The translations under genes and the position numbers were made by a program. A DNA stretch of 64,000 bases. It comes from Desmodus rotundus. Lineage: Eukaryota; Chordata; Mammalia; Chiroptera; Phyllostomidae. This document shows, piece after piece, positions 1-11,940 of the stretch; position 1 is the first letter of the stretch; each line of letters begins with the position of its first letter. The notes beneath the pieces are model-generated. The model had not been told where the DNA came from. It ran no database searches and was given only the letters and a program-made list of their open reading frames with translations. Location: positions 107,002,896 to 107,066,895 of the forward strand of contig NC_071392.1 in NCBI RefSeq assembly GCF_022682495.2, in the 5' to 3' direction.

Positions 1-109
1 GCAGAATAAACCGAACTTAGAGACCATTCATTTCCCCTCAGCTCAAAGCTACAGCCTTGATAAGTTGCAAACAGATAATAATTCCACTCGCTAACACATT
101 GTGAGTAAT

Positions 110-275
110 TACTGGACAAAGCACTTTACCTGCATCATTTCACTTCATATTCTCAACAACTCTGTGGGGAATCTTAGGGAAACTGAGGCTCAGAGAACTT
201 AAGTAACTTTCTCAAGGGCAAACAGCCACCAGGAACACCCTCTCAGGTTTGCACCTGGGTTTTCATGGTCGACTT
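110..275 (-). repeat. MIR SINE fragment
   Basis: The minus-strand MIR core is visible as gaaactgaggctcagagaac and ttaagtaactttctcaag, preceded by a gcactttacctgcatcattt lead-in. This is an old pan-mammalian tRNA-derived SINE. Confidence 0.6.
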
Positions 276-669
276 AACCAGCAGCCATCCTTCTCAAACA
301 CTTTCTTTCCTTGACTTCCACTCTCCCGGTGTTTTTCCTTCCTCTTCAGCCATTTCTTAAGCTTTTTTCTATTGGTTTCTCCTCTGGTTTCCAATCTCTA
401 GCTTTTGAAGCATCCCAAGTCTTAGTCCAGAATCTTCTCTTTTCTGCTTTTACTCAGTCTAAGTATGCGCTGATGACATTAATTTAGATAATGCACATAG
501 GAAGAGGCCAGTTTTGAAGCAGAAGAGGGGGTAGTTTGAGGTGCTATTGAGTCATGGAAGAGAAGTGAGGTAGGCAGTTAAAGCTTTGGGCCTGGAGCTC
601 AGCAGAGGAGTCTGGCCCTGGAGATGTAAATGTTTTCACATTGTGTATTCAAGGTGGTCGAAGAATTTT

Positions 670-765
670 CTGTGACTAAGGAAACTGAGGCACATGGAGA
701 TGAAGCACATTGCCTAGGGGCACTCAGCAAGTAAATGGAAGAGCCAGAGCATTGAGCAGGGCTTA
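670..765 (-). repeat. MIR SINE fragment
   Basis: The hallmark gaaactgaggcacatggaga is followed by a degraded ctcagcaagtaaatggaagagcc. This is a short, diverged MIR remnant. Confidence 0.5.
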
Positions 766-1980
766 CATATTAGGAGTGCCTACAGAAAGCAGTTAGCTGA
801 AGCTGAGGGTGAAACGGGGACTATACAAGGGGCTGTGTGGATGAGGTCAAGTGCAGAGCCCCTGGCCCTCCACCTGGACACTGGGCTGGAACTCAAACAG
901 TGTGAAAGAGTAAATGGACAAGGTGGCCTCATGGTTGCCCACTCAGCTTGGGTTATGATAGGACCTCAGTATTTCAAGCACAATTTTCTGATTCAAAGTT
1001 GAAATTGCAAAGAGCCTAGAGTCTGATGTGTCTGTTAGTGGTTGGGCATGGATCTACCTTCCTTAGAAAATCAGTGAAGAAGTCATAGGGTTGATTCCAC
1101 CACACAGGTAGAGGAGTCCTCCTACAGTTTTCACCCAGGGGGAAGTTTGTCCCATTGCCCATAGAAGTAGGCAGCAGATAGAAGACAGGAATTAGAGGTT
1201 TGGAAAGGGAACGTCTTTCAAAAGTAGCATTTGAGGAAGTGGAAGAAAAAAATCAGAGGGCCAAGGACAGACACAATCCCTCTGTCCCCTGCACTACCAT
1301 CACCATCATCCTTTGGACGGTCCCTGCCCATGTCAGAAGGAGGGTGTCCTGAGGTTTACTTACTCAGGCCGACTTTGAGTGCGATGCTCTTGACTGTGTT
1401 GACAGAACTGCCCATATCACATCTAATACATCTCTTCCCCAAACCTACCTCTAGAATGGGCTTACATCAAGTGAGGAGATCCTCCCACCAAAGTACTGTT
1501 GGTAACACAAACAAGAAAAAGGCAGTTCTACCCTCAAAAAGCCCATATGTGACAGTGAGCACAGGCAACAGTGGTATGACATGATATGGTACAGAGATAA
1601 TAGTCCCTGGTGAGAGGAAGCTGACCTGGCCCATTAACCGCATGATTCATCTCCCTTCAGATCATTTACTTTTCACCTCACCACCCATGTGAGTTGACTT
1701 CCTAATTTTATGGAGGTTGGAAATGAAAATAAAAATTCTACTTCATGGCACTAAAACTGGAGAAGATATGTTAGACCCAATAGTAAAGATCCATTCAGCA
1801 GAGATTCAATAAAGATGAATCTTGACACATTCCTTTGCCTTACCCTCTACATCCAACTCAGCACCAAGTTTTGATTATTCTTCAAGTTCAATATCTTCAG
1901 AACCCATCCACATCCACTGCCTTCGTCCTTGTCTACGCTTCCATTATCTCTTACCTCAGTAACATCCGTAGCCTCTAAGT

Positions 1981-2248
1981 CAGGGATTTTCAACCTTTTT
2001 CCTCTCATGGTGCACATAAACTAATTACTAAAATTCTGTGGTACACCATAAAATATATTATATTTTCACTGGCATGACAAAAAAAATAGGTATAATTTTG
2101 ATTCATTCCCACCAGATGACTATTGTTGTATTGGCTGTTGTCATTTTTTATTTGACAATCTAAGAGAAAAGAGGTCAGTGCCCCTCACTAAATAGTCAGG
2201 TAGTGCATGTTTTAAAAATTCTTGTGGCACACCAGTTGAAAATCGTTG
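1981..2248. mobile_element. Non-autonomous hAT DNA transposon with 8-bp target duplication
   Basis: The 268-bp element starts cagggattttcaac and ends gttgaaaatcgttg, imperfect terminal inverted repeats of hAT type. It is flanked by ctctaagt (1973-1980) and ctctaaat (2249-2256), which match at 7 of 8 positions, the target-site length expected of hAT. The interior has no coding potential, so it was mobilised in trans. It resembles bat hAT elements as I remember them. It is inserted upstream of an L2 fragment. Confidence 0.75.
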
Positions 2249-2289
2249 CTCTAAATAATCCTCATATTCATTCTTGTCATTCTCTAGTC

Positions 2290-2584
2290 CAGGTAGTTCT
2301 TAACAGCTAGAGAGATCTATCCAAGATGAATCTGAACATGTTGCCTCATCCCTCCCTGGTTAAAACAATTGTGCGCCTTCTGATTGTTCGTAAGCAACAA
2401 ACCAAAGTCCTCACCCTGACCTTACTTACAGATCTTGCTCTGCCATCTCTCCCAGGTTCTCACATCTCACTGCCCCTTTGTCTGTGAGCTCCAGAAGTCA
2501 CACTACCTTCTTGTCTCAGTGTTTCACCTCTTCCACACCCCTTCTACCACAGGGCCTTTGTTCATGCTGTTGCTGTATCGTGAG
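2290..2584 (+). repeat. L2 LINE fragment, sense
   Basis: The sequence has an L2 3'-region flavour: ccaaagtcctcaccctgacc, cttgctctgccatctctccc and cagggcctttgttcatgctg. It ends abruptly where a Charlie-type hAT begins, suggesting interruption by that insertion. Confidence 0.5.
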
Positions 2585-2805
2585 CAGGGTAAGCAAATTG
2601 CAGCCCCTAGGACAGGTACAGCCCACTCTCTGTTTTCATAAGTAAAGATTTATTAGAACACAACATTCCTTTTTTAAAAAAGAATAGTCTATATATAGCT
2701 GCTCTTGTGCTGCCTCAGTAGATCTAATTGCTACAGAGATCAGCTAGCTCACAAAGCCTAAAATACTTACTCTCTAGTCCTTAACAGAAATGGTTTCCAG
2801 CTCCT
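2585..2805 (-). mobile_element. Charlie-type hAT (Class II) fragment
   Basis: The start cagggtaagcaaattgcagc and inner stretches taaagatttattagaacaca and cacaaagcctaaaatactta match the common mammalian hAT-Charlie element with the tttattggaacacagcc core. A second copy lies at 38018-38205. Confidence 0.55.
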
Positions 2806-2964
2806 CATGTAGACCTCTGGCTACACCCACATTCTTTCCCTAATTGACTTTGTTAGATCTCAACTCATGGATTTCTCCCATTCTTGACCCTTTCTCCCCA
2901 GGATGAGAGGTCAGAGTTTGTCAAGGCGGAGAGAGAGAAACATGTTATGGGTCTGTGTTTTGAT

Positions 2965-3450
2965 GTGACACACTATGTCGACACTTAATGGCATAAAACA
3001 ACAACCCTTGTATTTGGAGGCTAGGAGCTTGGGCAGGGAACACCAGGGATATCTTGTGTCTATTTGAAAAGGAGGAGACTCAGCTGGAATGACTCGAATG
3101 GCTGGAAATAACTGGGACAGCTCTCCAAGGCCATATACCTGGGGCTTCAGTTCTTCCTCAAGTGGCATCTGCTGGAGGTAGAACGCCCAAATGGCACTTT
3201 TATTTGCATGTCTGACCCCTTGTTTGAAATGACTAGAACATCTGGAGCTGGCTGGCATTGCCCTCTCCCTGTAGCGTGGCAGACTCTCGGGAATCCAACT
3301 TCTTTCATGATGGCTGGCTTTCCCCAGAGCACGTGTTCCAAGAAACCCAGGAGGAATGCCAGTCTTCTTAAAAACTTGGTTCAGAACTGGTTGGCATCAC
3401 CTCACTGGAACATAATAATTAAAAGCAGTCACAGGTCAGCCTCAGAGAGT
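2965..3450 (-). repeat. MaLR-type LTR-like repeat, antisense
   Basis: The sequence opens with acttaatggcataaaacaac, which resembles the polyadenylation end of old MaLR/ERVL LTRs read backwards, followed by ggaggctaggagcttgggca. It is diverged and the exact family is uncertain. Confidence 0.35.
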
Positions 3451-4257
3451 GGAGAAACTAGCTCCACCTCTCAATAAGTGAAATGGTGAATGCGTATACA
3501 AAGAGGAAAAATCGGTGATATCATCCTGGAGAAATGGCCACACTGTTCCAAAAGAAGAGGATATGTGTACAAGGGCACAGAGGTGTGAGAAAATCAACTT
3601 GGCTGCTAAAATCAAGAATAGGACTATTTTTCACATCTCCAGTTTCCACCGTTAGAATGATAACATTTCTATTTTTAGCACATGGTTCACCCAGGTCTCT
3701 GAAGATTTTCAGAATCTGGAAACAGCTTTTGCTCCCTTGTACAATTCCCTGTGAGTGTAGAGGTATTTTCTAAACTACTGAGTCCAAAAGACACCAATAA
3801 TGTTAACTTCTTCCTAGGGTTTGAAGGAGACTATAAAGGGCAGGTGGCCAGGTCTCTGTCCAAGGTTCTGATCCTCCTATATGTCAGACTGACCCCGATC
3901 CTTTTCTCAGAAAGTCCCTTCCTTTGGACTTGTAATTATTGGTGTTTTGATCTCCCTGGAATATTTGGAGTATTACCTCTGTGGGGTTAAGTGGTGGGAG
4001 GTGAATCTGGAGAGAAATTAAGGACTGTGTTTTAAAAGGTCTCTAAAACTAGAGTTAGAAATAGATTGTTTTCTGCAAAGGGCTAACACATTTTAAGTGG
4101 AGGGGCAGGATTGAGTCTAACTTGAGAAAGATCATTCTAGGGACAGTGAGGAGAATGTACTGGAATGGAAGTTAATGAGGCTAATAAAAACTAAGTATTG
4201 TTTTATATTCAAGAAAAGTGACCGCACAAACTATTGGTGCACATGGCAGTTTTATTT

Positions 4258-4305
4258 TACACACACATCCACATGCACACCCCCAGTCACACATACACAC
4301 ATACC
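4258..4305. repeat. Degenerate CA-rich simple repeat
   Basis: An interrupted CA tract (acacacacatccacatgcac, then cacacatacacacatacc) that is too broken to be a clean microsatellite. Confidence 0.6.
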
Positions 4306-4889
4306 TGGTTACAGAATTAGCAGTCACTACAAACCAGTTGGTGTGCCCAACTCTTTGTAATGAAGCAGGTGATAGAAAAAGGATGCTACAGCATTCCATT
4401 TGGGGACTATTGTTAAGTTCACACGTATTAACTCAATCTCCCTGCTTGCTCCATAGTCCTTGGTCAGTCAATATCTTGATGGTTTTGCATCTGGAAATAT
4501 TTGGACATGTGTGATTTTTGAAATGACTGTCCTTATTCAGTTAATATCTCATTGGGCCAGTTCAGCTTTTCCAAGGTAAAAACCCCTTTCATCTTCAGGG
4601 ACTTTGATCTAAGTTAGATGAAATGCCCTCTGATCTGCAGATGTGGCAGAGGCTCAGAAAGTAAGACAGTCATTCCAAACTAGTAGTCACTTCTGCTTCT
4701 GCTGTGGTGTAGACCCAGATGGTCCTCCACTGAGTCTTCAGCCAGCTGTGCCCTAGCAAATACCTGCACTTGCAAAGCTGGCCCCTGGACACTCTCTTAG
4801 TAATATCTCTTCTCCTTCTGTCCCATCACTCTCAACCTTATCCATCAGCAGAGGTATACCTAATAATTCAATGTCATTAACCTGCTTTA

Positions 4890-5520
4890 CTTATAAAATA
4901 CCTACTTGCCTAGTCTTCTCTGCAATTTTAAAATGAAAATTTTACCATGCCACTGCCCAACTAAAAGCCTGTCGCTGGCTCACTATTGCCCTTGGGATGA
5001 AGTTAAAATTTGTTTCATGGCCTCTATGGCTTAGAATGATATGATTCCTGGCTACGTCTTTGGTCTCATCTTTGGCCACTTTCTGGATTGCTCAATATAG
5101 TCCATTCATATTGACTTTCTATTCTTTGAAAGCGCTAAGTATTTTCCAACATCACAGCTTCCATAATTCTGTTTCCTCTTCCTAGAGTATTCTTCCTCTC
5201 TATCATTTATTGTTTATATCCTATTTATCCTTCATATCTATGATTAACTGTCACCTTTTGAGGGCTTCCCAATCTCCAATCTAAATAGTGACCATTTTTT
5301 AGTAGTGTTATGTTTTAGTACCTCCCTGCATGAACCACAAGAGTCATGTGTGCAAATGTGTACTCACGTGAGAATTTTTTGGTTAATGTCTGCCTTCTTC
5401 ACTAGGCCGTCAGCTCCAAAGTGCAGGGACCTCTTCTGCTGGCTACCACTGTATCCCTGGAGACTAGTGTGGTGCTTGGCATATGATAGCTGTCTGATCA
5501 GTGTTTATTGAATGAGTCAT
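4890..5520 (+). repeat. L2 LINE 3' region, sense
   Basis: Typical L2 sense phrases appear: cctgtcgctggctcactatt, ttctgtttcctcttcctaga, ccgtcagctccaaagtgcag and tgtttattgaatgagtc at the 3' end. It is strongly diverged. Confidence 0.5.
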
Positions 5521-6084
5521 TATGTTAATTTTGTGATCAAAATAGAGCACAATGATTCCCTTTTAATTATTCTGCATCCAACCAACTGTTCTTGTGTATT
5601 GCTGGAAAAAAATGAAGACCTGTTGCCATGGAGATGTCTAAGGTTGCTCTTAGGGTTTGATCCCATGGTGGAGGTGAGGAGACCATTGCACTAGTCTTAG
5701 AGAGATATATGGGGTGTACTTTGCTACTTCATGTCTTAGTAGGTCTTGATTTCGGTATCTTTGACCTAATCCTTAATTCTAAGGGCCTCATAATCAAATA
5801 CTGGCTTCCTTAGGCTCCATCATTCAGTGAAGACCTGGGAAAGAGAAGGAACATTCTTTGGAACTACTTTGTGGCCCCTGCTGCCCCTGCACTCATGACC
5901 TCCCGTCTCTCCTCCAGAGGGCTCTGTGCTTCCAACTTCTTTTTCCTTCCCACCCCCACCCCACTCACTGCTTTCCCTTCTCCATCTTTATTCCCCTGTG
6001 GATTCTCCCAATGCCTGGGAAAATATGAAGTCAACTTACCCTATGTATGAAAGGATATGCCTCATTGTCTTTAAAGAGCAAAGT

Positions 6085-6335
6085 AGAATAAACTAACATT
6101 TATTGAGCCCTAGCTATGTGTCAGGGACTATGCAAGATGTTGCACATATGTTACATCCTTTAATCCCAACAGCCTGCAAAATAACAATTATTAGTAGCAC
6201 AGGCTTCTTTCCCAAGTACAGAGATTGAGGCTCAGAGAGATACTTCAAAACTAAAGAGAGACTTCAAAAGTAACTTTTGAAGGTCAAATAGCTAGTAAGT
6301 GATAGATCTTGGATTCAATCCTAATCTTTCTCTTG
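6085..6335 (-). repeat. MIR SINE with internal duplication
   Basis: The antisense MIR pattern is clear: aacatttattgagccctagc, tgtgtcagggac, gattgaggctcagagagata and aaggtcaaatagctagtaag. A short stretch (acttcaaaactaaagagag, then acttcaaaag) is duplicated in the middle. Confidence 0.6.
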
Positions 6336-6534
6336 TATATTACCCTACTACTATAACCCACCCTTTCCAAATAATGTGAGATATGCAGATACTTCTGAGG
6401 TCACTGGGGGGATGGCATAATTTGACAGGGATGTCTTCAAAGCCCGGGATGTAGGCTGTTCCTTACTCCATCTATTCTTATATTGCAGTACTCTCTGTAA
6501 TGGCTAGAGAACAACAAGCTTCAGAACGCTGCTG

Positions 6535-6790
6535 CCAGCTACTCCGTCAGTCGTGTTTGTTGAGCACCAGTATGTGCTAAACATGTAATAGGCTCTCATT
6601 CTACAGCAGTGAATAAAGCAGCAAAAAATTCCCTGTCTTCATGGAGCTTACATGAAAATGGTGGTGGGGGTGGAAATAGAGAGACAGGAAATAAATAATG
6701 GACAGTAATAAAAGATTAAATACATGTGGTATTCTAGAAAGTGATAGGTGCTATAAAAAACGGAGCAGGCTAAGTGGGGTGGGAGTGATC
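6535..6790 (-). repeat. L2-type LINE fragment, antisense
   Basis: The order of phrases (gtttgttgagcaccagtatg, tctacagcagtgaataaagc, ttcatggagcttacatg, gagacaggaaataaataat, aagtgataggtgctataaa) is the antisense L2 3' arrangement, also seen at 25555. Confidence 0.5.
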
Positions 6791-6949
6791 TTTTGGGGAG
6801 GATCCAATGTATTTACCCCATTCGGACTTATGACTTGGTCTCTGCGTGGTCAGGAGCCTGGTGTAATGTTGTTAGGATGTTAGCTGGCAGAGTCACTTCT
6901 GTCATTGTTTTCTAAAAGCAGTGTTGCTTTTTCAACCGATCCTAGGCAT

Positions 6950-7345
6950 GGCGAGTGTTTAGTCACCATTAAAGCCATTTATTTAGCATGGAAATTTATT
7001 AGTTTGTCCATTGTCTAGCAAATTCACCACATTGCACTTTTTACTTCGCAGAATCACTTAATTAGTGTTTTATTACTGGAATCGACTGTCAATTACGTGG
7101 CTAATTCATTTACTTAGGGAATGAATTTTTTATCTGGGTAAAGCCATTCAAAGTTCATCGTTAACTCTTTAGTGATTAAAGATTATTGTCAATGGCAATT
7201 TATGCTATAAGGGAAATTAAACCATGTATTTCCCTCAAACTATCAGTTGTTGGGAAAATGTTTAGAGAAGTGCAGAGGGGGCTGTTTAGAACCTTTCGTG
7301 AATTAAAGAACTTTCATTAACTGAATGATTCAGAACACTTAGCAG
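6950..7345. promoter_or_regulatory. Candidate conserved non-coding block (AT-rich, homeodomain motifs)
   Basis: This repeat-free, AT-rich stretch contains several TAAT-core motifs (cacttaattagtg, gtcaattacg, gctaattcat), a cattgtc SOX-like site and a gattaaagattattgtcaat cluster. This composition is common in ultraconserved enhancers of developmental and neural genes. PTPRT is expressed mainly in brain (known), so a neural enhancer is a reasonable guess, but conservation cannot be tested here. Confidence 0.3.
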
Positions 7346-7504
7346 AGCAAAGTAAAAGTACTGGAGGGTTTTTATTGGACCCTTTGGGGTAAATTATCAT
7401 AATGTAATTTTATATGTGTACATTGCTATCTCTAGGCATGCTCTCTTGTTGACATTATTTCTTTGGGTTCTCACGAATAAAAACATTGTAGAGTGACATT
7501 GAGG

Positions 7505-7905
7505 GTTTGTGGTTGGCAGTCTCTAAAATGGCCCAAATGATCCCTGCCTCCTGTTCCACATCCTTGCGTAATCCTGCCCTTGAAGGCAGGCTTGACTAGT
7601 CGCTGACTTCTACCGAATAGCTTATGACCAGGTGCTGGGATGCAGCTTTCAATACTAGGCTATACACAGACTGTGGCTTTCATCTTCTCTCACGCTCTCA
7701 TTTGCTCGTCCTGTGGGGATCTCTGTTGGGGGTTACCTATGGAGAGGTACACTGGGCAAGGAACTGAGGGAGGTCTCCAGTCAAGAGCTAGCAAGGAACT
7801 GAGGCCCTTGCTCCAATCACCCAGCATAAAGGCCATCAGCTTTGGTTGCTTGAAACTTTTTGCTTGGCTGTTTTGGGACAATGCTAAGCTTTACTACCCC
7901 ATTCG
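7505..7905 (+). repeat. Old LTR-like interspersed repeat
   Basis: The phrases ctctaaaatggcccaaatga, tccctgcctcctgttccaca, agactgtggctttcatcttc and ggaactgagg resemble an old mammalian LTR-derived repeat. I cannot name the subfamily. The two small ORFs here are by-products of the repeat. Confidence 0.35.
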
Positions 7906-8007
7906 CCCACTCAGAGCATAGTGTTTGCTCTTTTTATGAGCAATGCTAGGACTGCTAATGAACACCCTGCATTTCTGAACTGGGAGTTCCCTTAGAGACC
8001 ATGCCTT

Positions 8008-8163
8008 GCTACTCAAAGTGCAAGTTCATGGACCACCAGCACCAGCCTCACCTGGGAGCTTATCCCAAATGCAAATTCTCAGGCCACATTCTAGCCCCAC
8101 TGAATCGGAATCTGCATTTTAAACTCTCCCTGGATAATGCATAGTAAAGTTTGAGAAGCGTTG
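8008..8163 (-). mobile_element. MER5A-like hAT-Charlie element
   Basis: Antisense MER5A is recognisable: ttgctactcaaagtgcaagt, ggaccaccagcaccagcctc, caaatgcaaattctcaggcc, actgaatcggaatctgcatt and agtttgagaagcgttg. It is full length but diverged. Confidence 0.62.
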
Positions 8164-9064
8164 GTCTAATCCAACTCTGTAATTTTAAAAGTCCACAAAA
8201 ATGAAAGTAATTAGGCGAGACAATTTCGTGGCAAAACCAGAATGAGAACTCAGGATGAACACCCCCGAAATGTGTTACTTCCAGTCAGTTAAGTTCTGTT
8301 GTCTTTGTGGTTTATCATATCCACAAACTCCACTTAAGTATATGGGGCATCGTTTGAAATGGAGAAGTCAGGCTCCTATCTGCCCAGTACAATGTCAAAC
8401 TCACTTCAAAGGGCTGTTCCACATTTAAATGTGCTCTCCCGCACAAGTCTAGTCATTTCATTAGCTCTTCCTTACACAGCAACAGAAGAGAAAGTCACCT
8501 GTCAGGCCGAAGATTGTATAACCTGTCAAGTGGAATTTTTCTACTTTAGCTGAGTATTACTCTGCAGCTATGTTGTATACCTTTGCCTTATTACACCTGA
8601 TGAATGAGAGAGACAATAGACAAGCCCATGTTTTCGGTGTGAGGCATTGGTACTTTTTCCTTCTATCACGCGTCATCCTATGAGGATGTAGGCCTTGGAG
8701 TGCATCTTGTAGGCTGCACAAGATGCCGGGCTGGTTGTACAGTATTTAGTGTGGGCGTGACCCCGAAGCCAGTGAGGAATTCTAAATCACGGCCAGCCCA
8801 AGCTGGAGTCTCAGGATGCTCATTGGATCTGGATGTCGCTGACATCACCAGAAGCCCATCTGGGGAAGAAACACTTGTTCAGTACATGTGTCTTCATGTT
8901 CCCTCAACCCACCAAAGCTGATGGAACTGAGGCAGGAAATGAAGAGCTTGCTATTGTCACCATAGAAACAAGAAGGCATGAGAGAGGAGCCTTGGAAACA
9001 GACAGGCGTTGCCCCTCTCAGCAAGTTGGGGGATGGATTTTGGTGGGACAGGTGTCCCGACCAA

Positions 9065-9235
9065 ACAAGTATTTACTGAGCAGCCACTAAATCCTGGATA
9101 CTCAGCAGTAAACAGCCTTGACAGGGCACCTGCCTTCGTGGAGCCTGTAGTCTGGTGAAGGATACAGACATTAAATAATGTCGCTACTGGTTTTGCAATC
9201 ACTGTTGTAACTGTGGAGATAACATGTGTGTCCAC
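9065..9235 (-). repeat. L2-type LINE fragment, antisense
   Basis: Antisense L2 3'-end pattern: aagtatttactgagcagcca, tactcagcagtaaacagcct, gccttcgtggagcctgtagt and gacattaaataatg. Confidence 0.4.
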
Positions 9236-9389
9236 AAGGCTGCGCTGTGATGCCTGAAGGTGATATTGTTAGGATCTAACCTGGTACCTACCCTCGGATG
9301 AGGCTGGGACCAGACCGGAATGTTTTTCTTAATGTCCTCAAGCATTTGGAAAAGTTAACAGATTTTTTTCGGTAAACTCCCATCTACTC

Positions 9390-9690
9390 ACCACCTAAAT
9401 TCTACCATTAACATTTTGTGACACTTAATTTATCACTTATTTCCCATCTATCCCTCCCTCGATCCATCTTGATTATTTTTATGCATTGCGGAGGAAATTT
9501 CAGACGTCAGTACACTTCCCTCTCCCCCAGTGCTGCACTGTGCATATCAATAATGCAGGCTCAATGTTGTATTTGTCCCTTTGAGGTAAAATTTACATAC
9601 AAATAAATGCACAAATCTTAAGCTTTCCATTCCATGAGTTCAACAATTACGTACACTTGTGCAGCCCAAAGCTCTAATAACATACAGAAA
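9390..9690 (-). repeat. L1M 3' UTR fragment, antisense
   Basis: The stretch ttgaggtaaaatttacatac, aaataaatgcacaaatctta, agctttccattccatgagtt resembles the reverse of an old L1 3' UTR. The flanks are degraded. Confidence 0.45.
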
Positions 9691-9784
9691 GGCCGAGACA
9701 ATCCCTCACGCCATTTCCAGGCCAACTCTGCCCCCACTCCAAGCAGCCTGTAAGTTCTGGATTTTTTTTCTGCCATAGATCAGT

Positions 9785-10210
9785 TTGTCTATTCTAGAAA
9801 AGGAAGTGACTTTTGAGCTGAGTTCTGAAGGATGATCAATAGGACTCCACTTAGAATTGGAAGGTTGGGGGAATATTAACCATTCCAGACAATAGCGCAC
9901 ATAGGTGGATTCTCAGGTGGCCAAGAACTCGGATGGCTACAGCCTAGTGAGCAAAGGTCAGAGAGAGCCACACGATGAGGCCAGCAAGCAAGGTGGGAGC
10001 CGGACCAGGCATAGCCTGGTGGCCATATTAAAGGTCCGGAACATGGCCAAACGGCAGCTGTCAGCCAATAAATGGCTTCAGTGGGTAGGTGGCATGCTTA
10101 GCTTTGAACTTCTAAAACATTCTCATGCTTCACTGTGGAGAACAGAACATGAAGAAGCAAGAGGCAATTCAGGGAGACATGAAGACGCTGTTTCAGCCAT
10201 TATGGGGAAC
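9785..10210 (-). repeat. L2 LINE body fragment, antisense
   Basis: Antisense L2 phrases are seen: gtgacttttgagctgagttc, tgaaggatgatcaataggac, gaatattaaccattccagac and gcaattcagggagac. Strong divergence limits confidence; the ORF at 9905-10261 is a chance frame through it. Confidence 0.35.
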
Positions 10211-10339
10211 GAGAGGGGTGCACATATGAGGGCCCTGCCCGTGGACCCTCCGTTGTATTGACCCTGGTGTGTGGCACTTCTAACAGTTATACAGCACACT
10301 GTTTGACTTTCACTTTCTCTCTTCATCTTCCGGAGATAC

Positions 10340-10425
10340 CAGTCATGAACCTGTGTGGAAACTGTGATTCAGAGAGGTTAAGTAACTTGCCCAAAGTCAC
10401 ACAGCCAGTAAGTGGTAGTATCAGG
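10340..10425 (-). repeat. MIR SINE core
   Basis: A well-kept antisense MIR core: gattcagagaggttaagtaa, cttgcccaaagtcacacagc, cagtaagtgg. Confidence 0.65.
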
Positions 10426-11804
10426 GGTTTTCACAAAGCAAGTCAATTTATGTTCAGAGTCAATACACTTTTGACCACTTCCCTGTCTGCGGGGAAGTAT
10501 GATGGGAGTCTCTCAGTCTTTCTCATTGTATTCATTTCTTCCCTTGTTACATCTGATTCCTCAACCACTCCCGAGTTTTTAAGGTAGAAGCCTGCCCCCG
10601 TCGCTGGCACTCCCAACCAACTTGAGTTTACTTTGAGGTTAAGTTCATCTCATCTGTAGCCCCAGTTTTCCTGTAAGTGGTGATTCGGGGATAGGGGCAG
10701 ATGAATCAGCATATTGGCTCTACCCATATCCAGTTTTATTTGTTTGTATTTATGCTGGTCATAGCCCTGTGAGACACAGAAGTGGCATGCAGGAGCCACC
10801 TGAAGGGGCTCTGTTTGCAGGCTTGGTCCATCCCTTTCTGTATAACCCGGACCCTTCCTTATACAGTCTCGGTCTTTGTCCCTGAACAATTTCCCTCCCA
10901 AAGGCCACCCAATTTCACCCTCTCTCACGCTTTAAAAAATCTCAAAAGTCTACAATTTACTTTTCCTCATTGTTTTTGCTTCAAGTAGCTCACTGGCCAG
11001 GGAACCTTCTTGTAAGTTCTTTTGAATATTCTGTTTATATTAACATGCCCAGCCATATACACAGAATTTTTATAATAACTTCACAATAATCTGAATAACC
11101 TCACAGTTTCTTCTGACTTTAACATGCTTCACTCTCATCTGGGAATCCCTTTCTTCCCAGCCAATATTTGTACCATACTTTATTGTTAGTTTACAAAATT
11201 GTTTAGACTCCTATCTCATTGTCTATGTGTGAGAGAGAGATTTCTACTCATCAAGGTTCGGACACATGCCTCTGCTAGTCCGAATGAATGGCGAATATGC
11301 AAGAATGAAACATTAGATGTGAGTGTTAAAGAAAGAGCTGTGTTTCAGTGAGCTAAACCATGTTAAAAGTCCAGAATTCTATCACTTATCCCTTGTGGTT
11401 CAACAACGTATTTTCAGGATCTCATGCACAGCCCTCAGCTTTCTGCTCTCCCTTCCTACTTGGATCGCTAAGTGGCGGAGACCTGAGAGCGTCCTGTTGC
11501 TGCTCCAGGTCTGTTGCCTCTGACATACACAGTGAGCATCACTGTGTCTCAGTTGAATTAAGCTTATGCTGTGGAATGCCAGTATCAGCACTTTGCTGTC
11601 TTGTTTTCCCACTGATTTTCATAAAATCATGACCCCCCCCAAACAAAACAATGGTTTTTCAAATGTTGTTTTTAATTGTAAAATTCTTTCTTCAAAAATA
11701 ATCATACATAGAAGTCGATTTTATAAAACAGAGATTTTTTTAAAAAACATTTAGGTATGTGTAGAGCAGAGGTGATAGAAAACCCATGTATTTCCCAGGC
11801 CATG

Positions 11805-11940
11805 CACGCACGCACATGCTCATGTGCACATGCATGCACACATGTTGCGCACACATGTCACATGCTTGTGCACGCACACACATACGATATGTCCACGCAC
11901 GTGCCTGTGTGCACACGCATACACATGCCCATATGCACAG
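11805..11940. repeat. Degenerate alternating purine-pyrimidine (CA/TG) tract
   Basis: About 135 bases of near-continuous alternating CA, TG, CG and TA steps, for example gcacgcacgcacatgctcat and gtgcacgcacacacatacga. It has low complexity and Z-DNA-prone composition. Open frames in this region on both strands are low-complexity artefacts. Confidence 0.7.
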
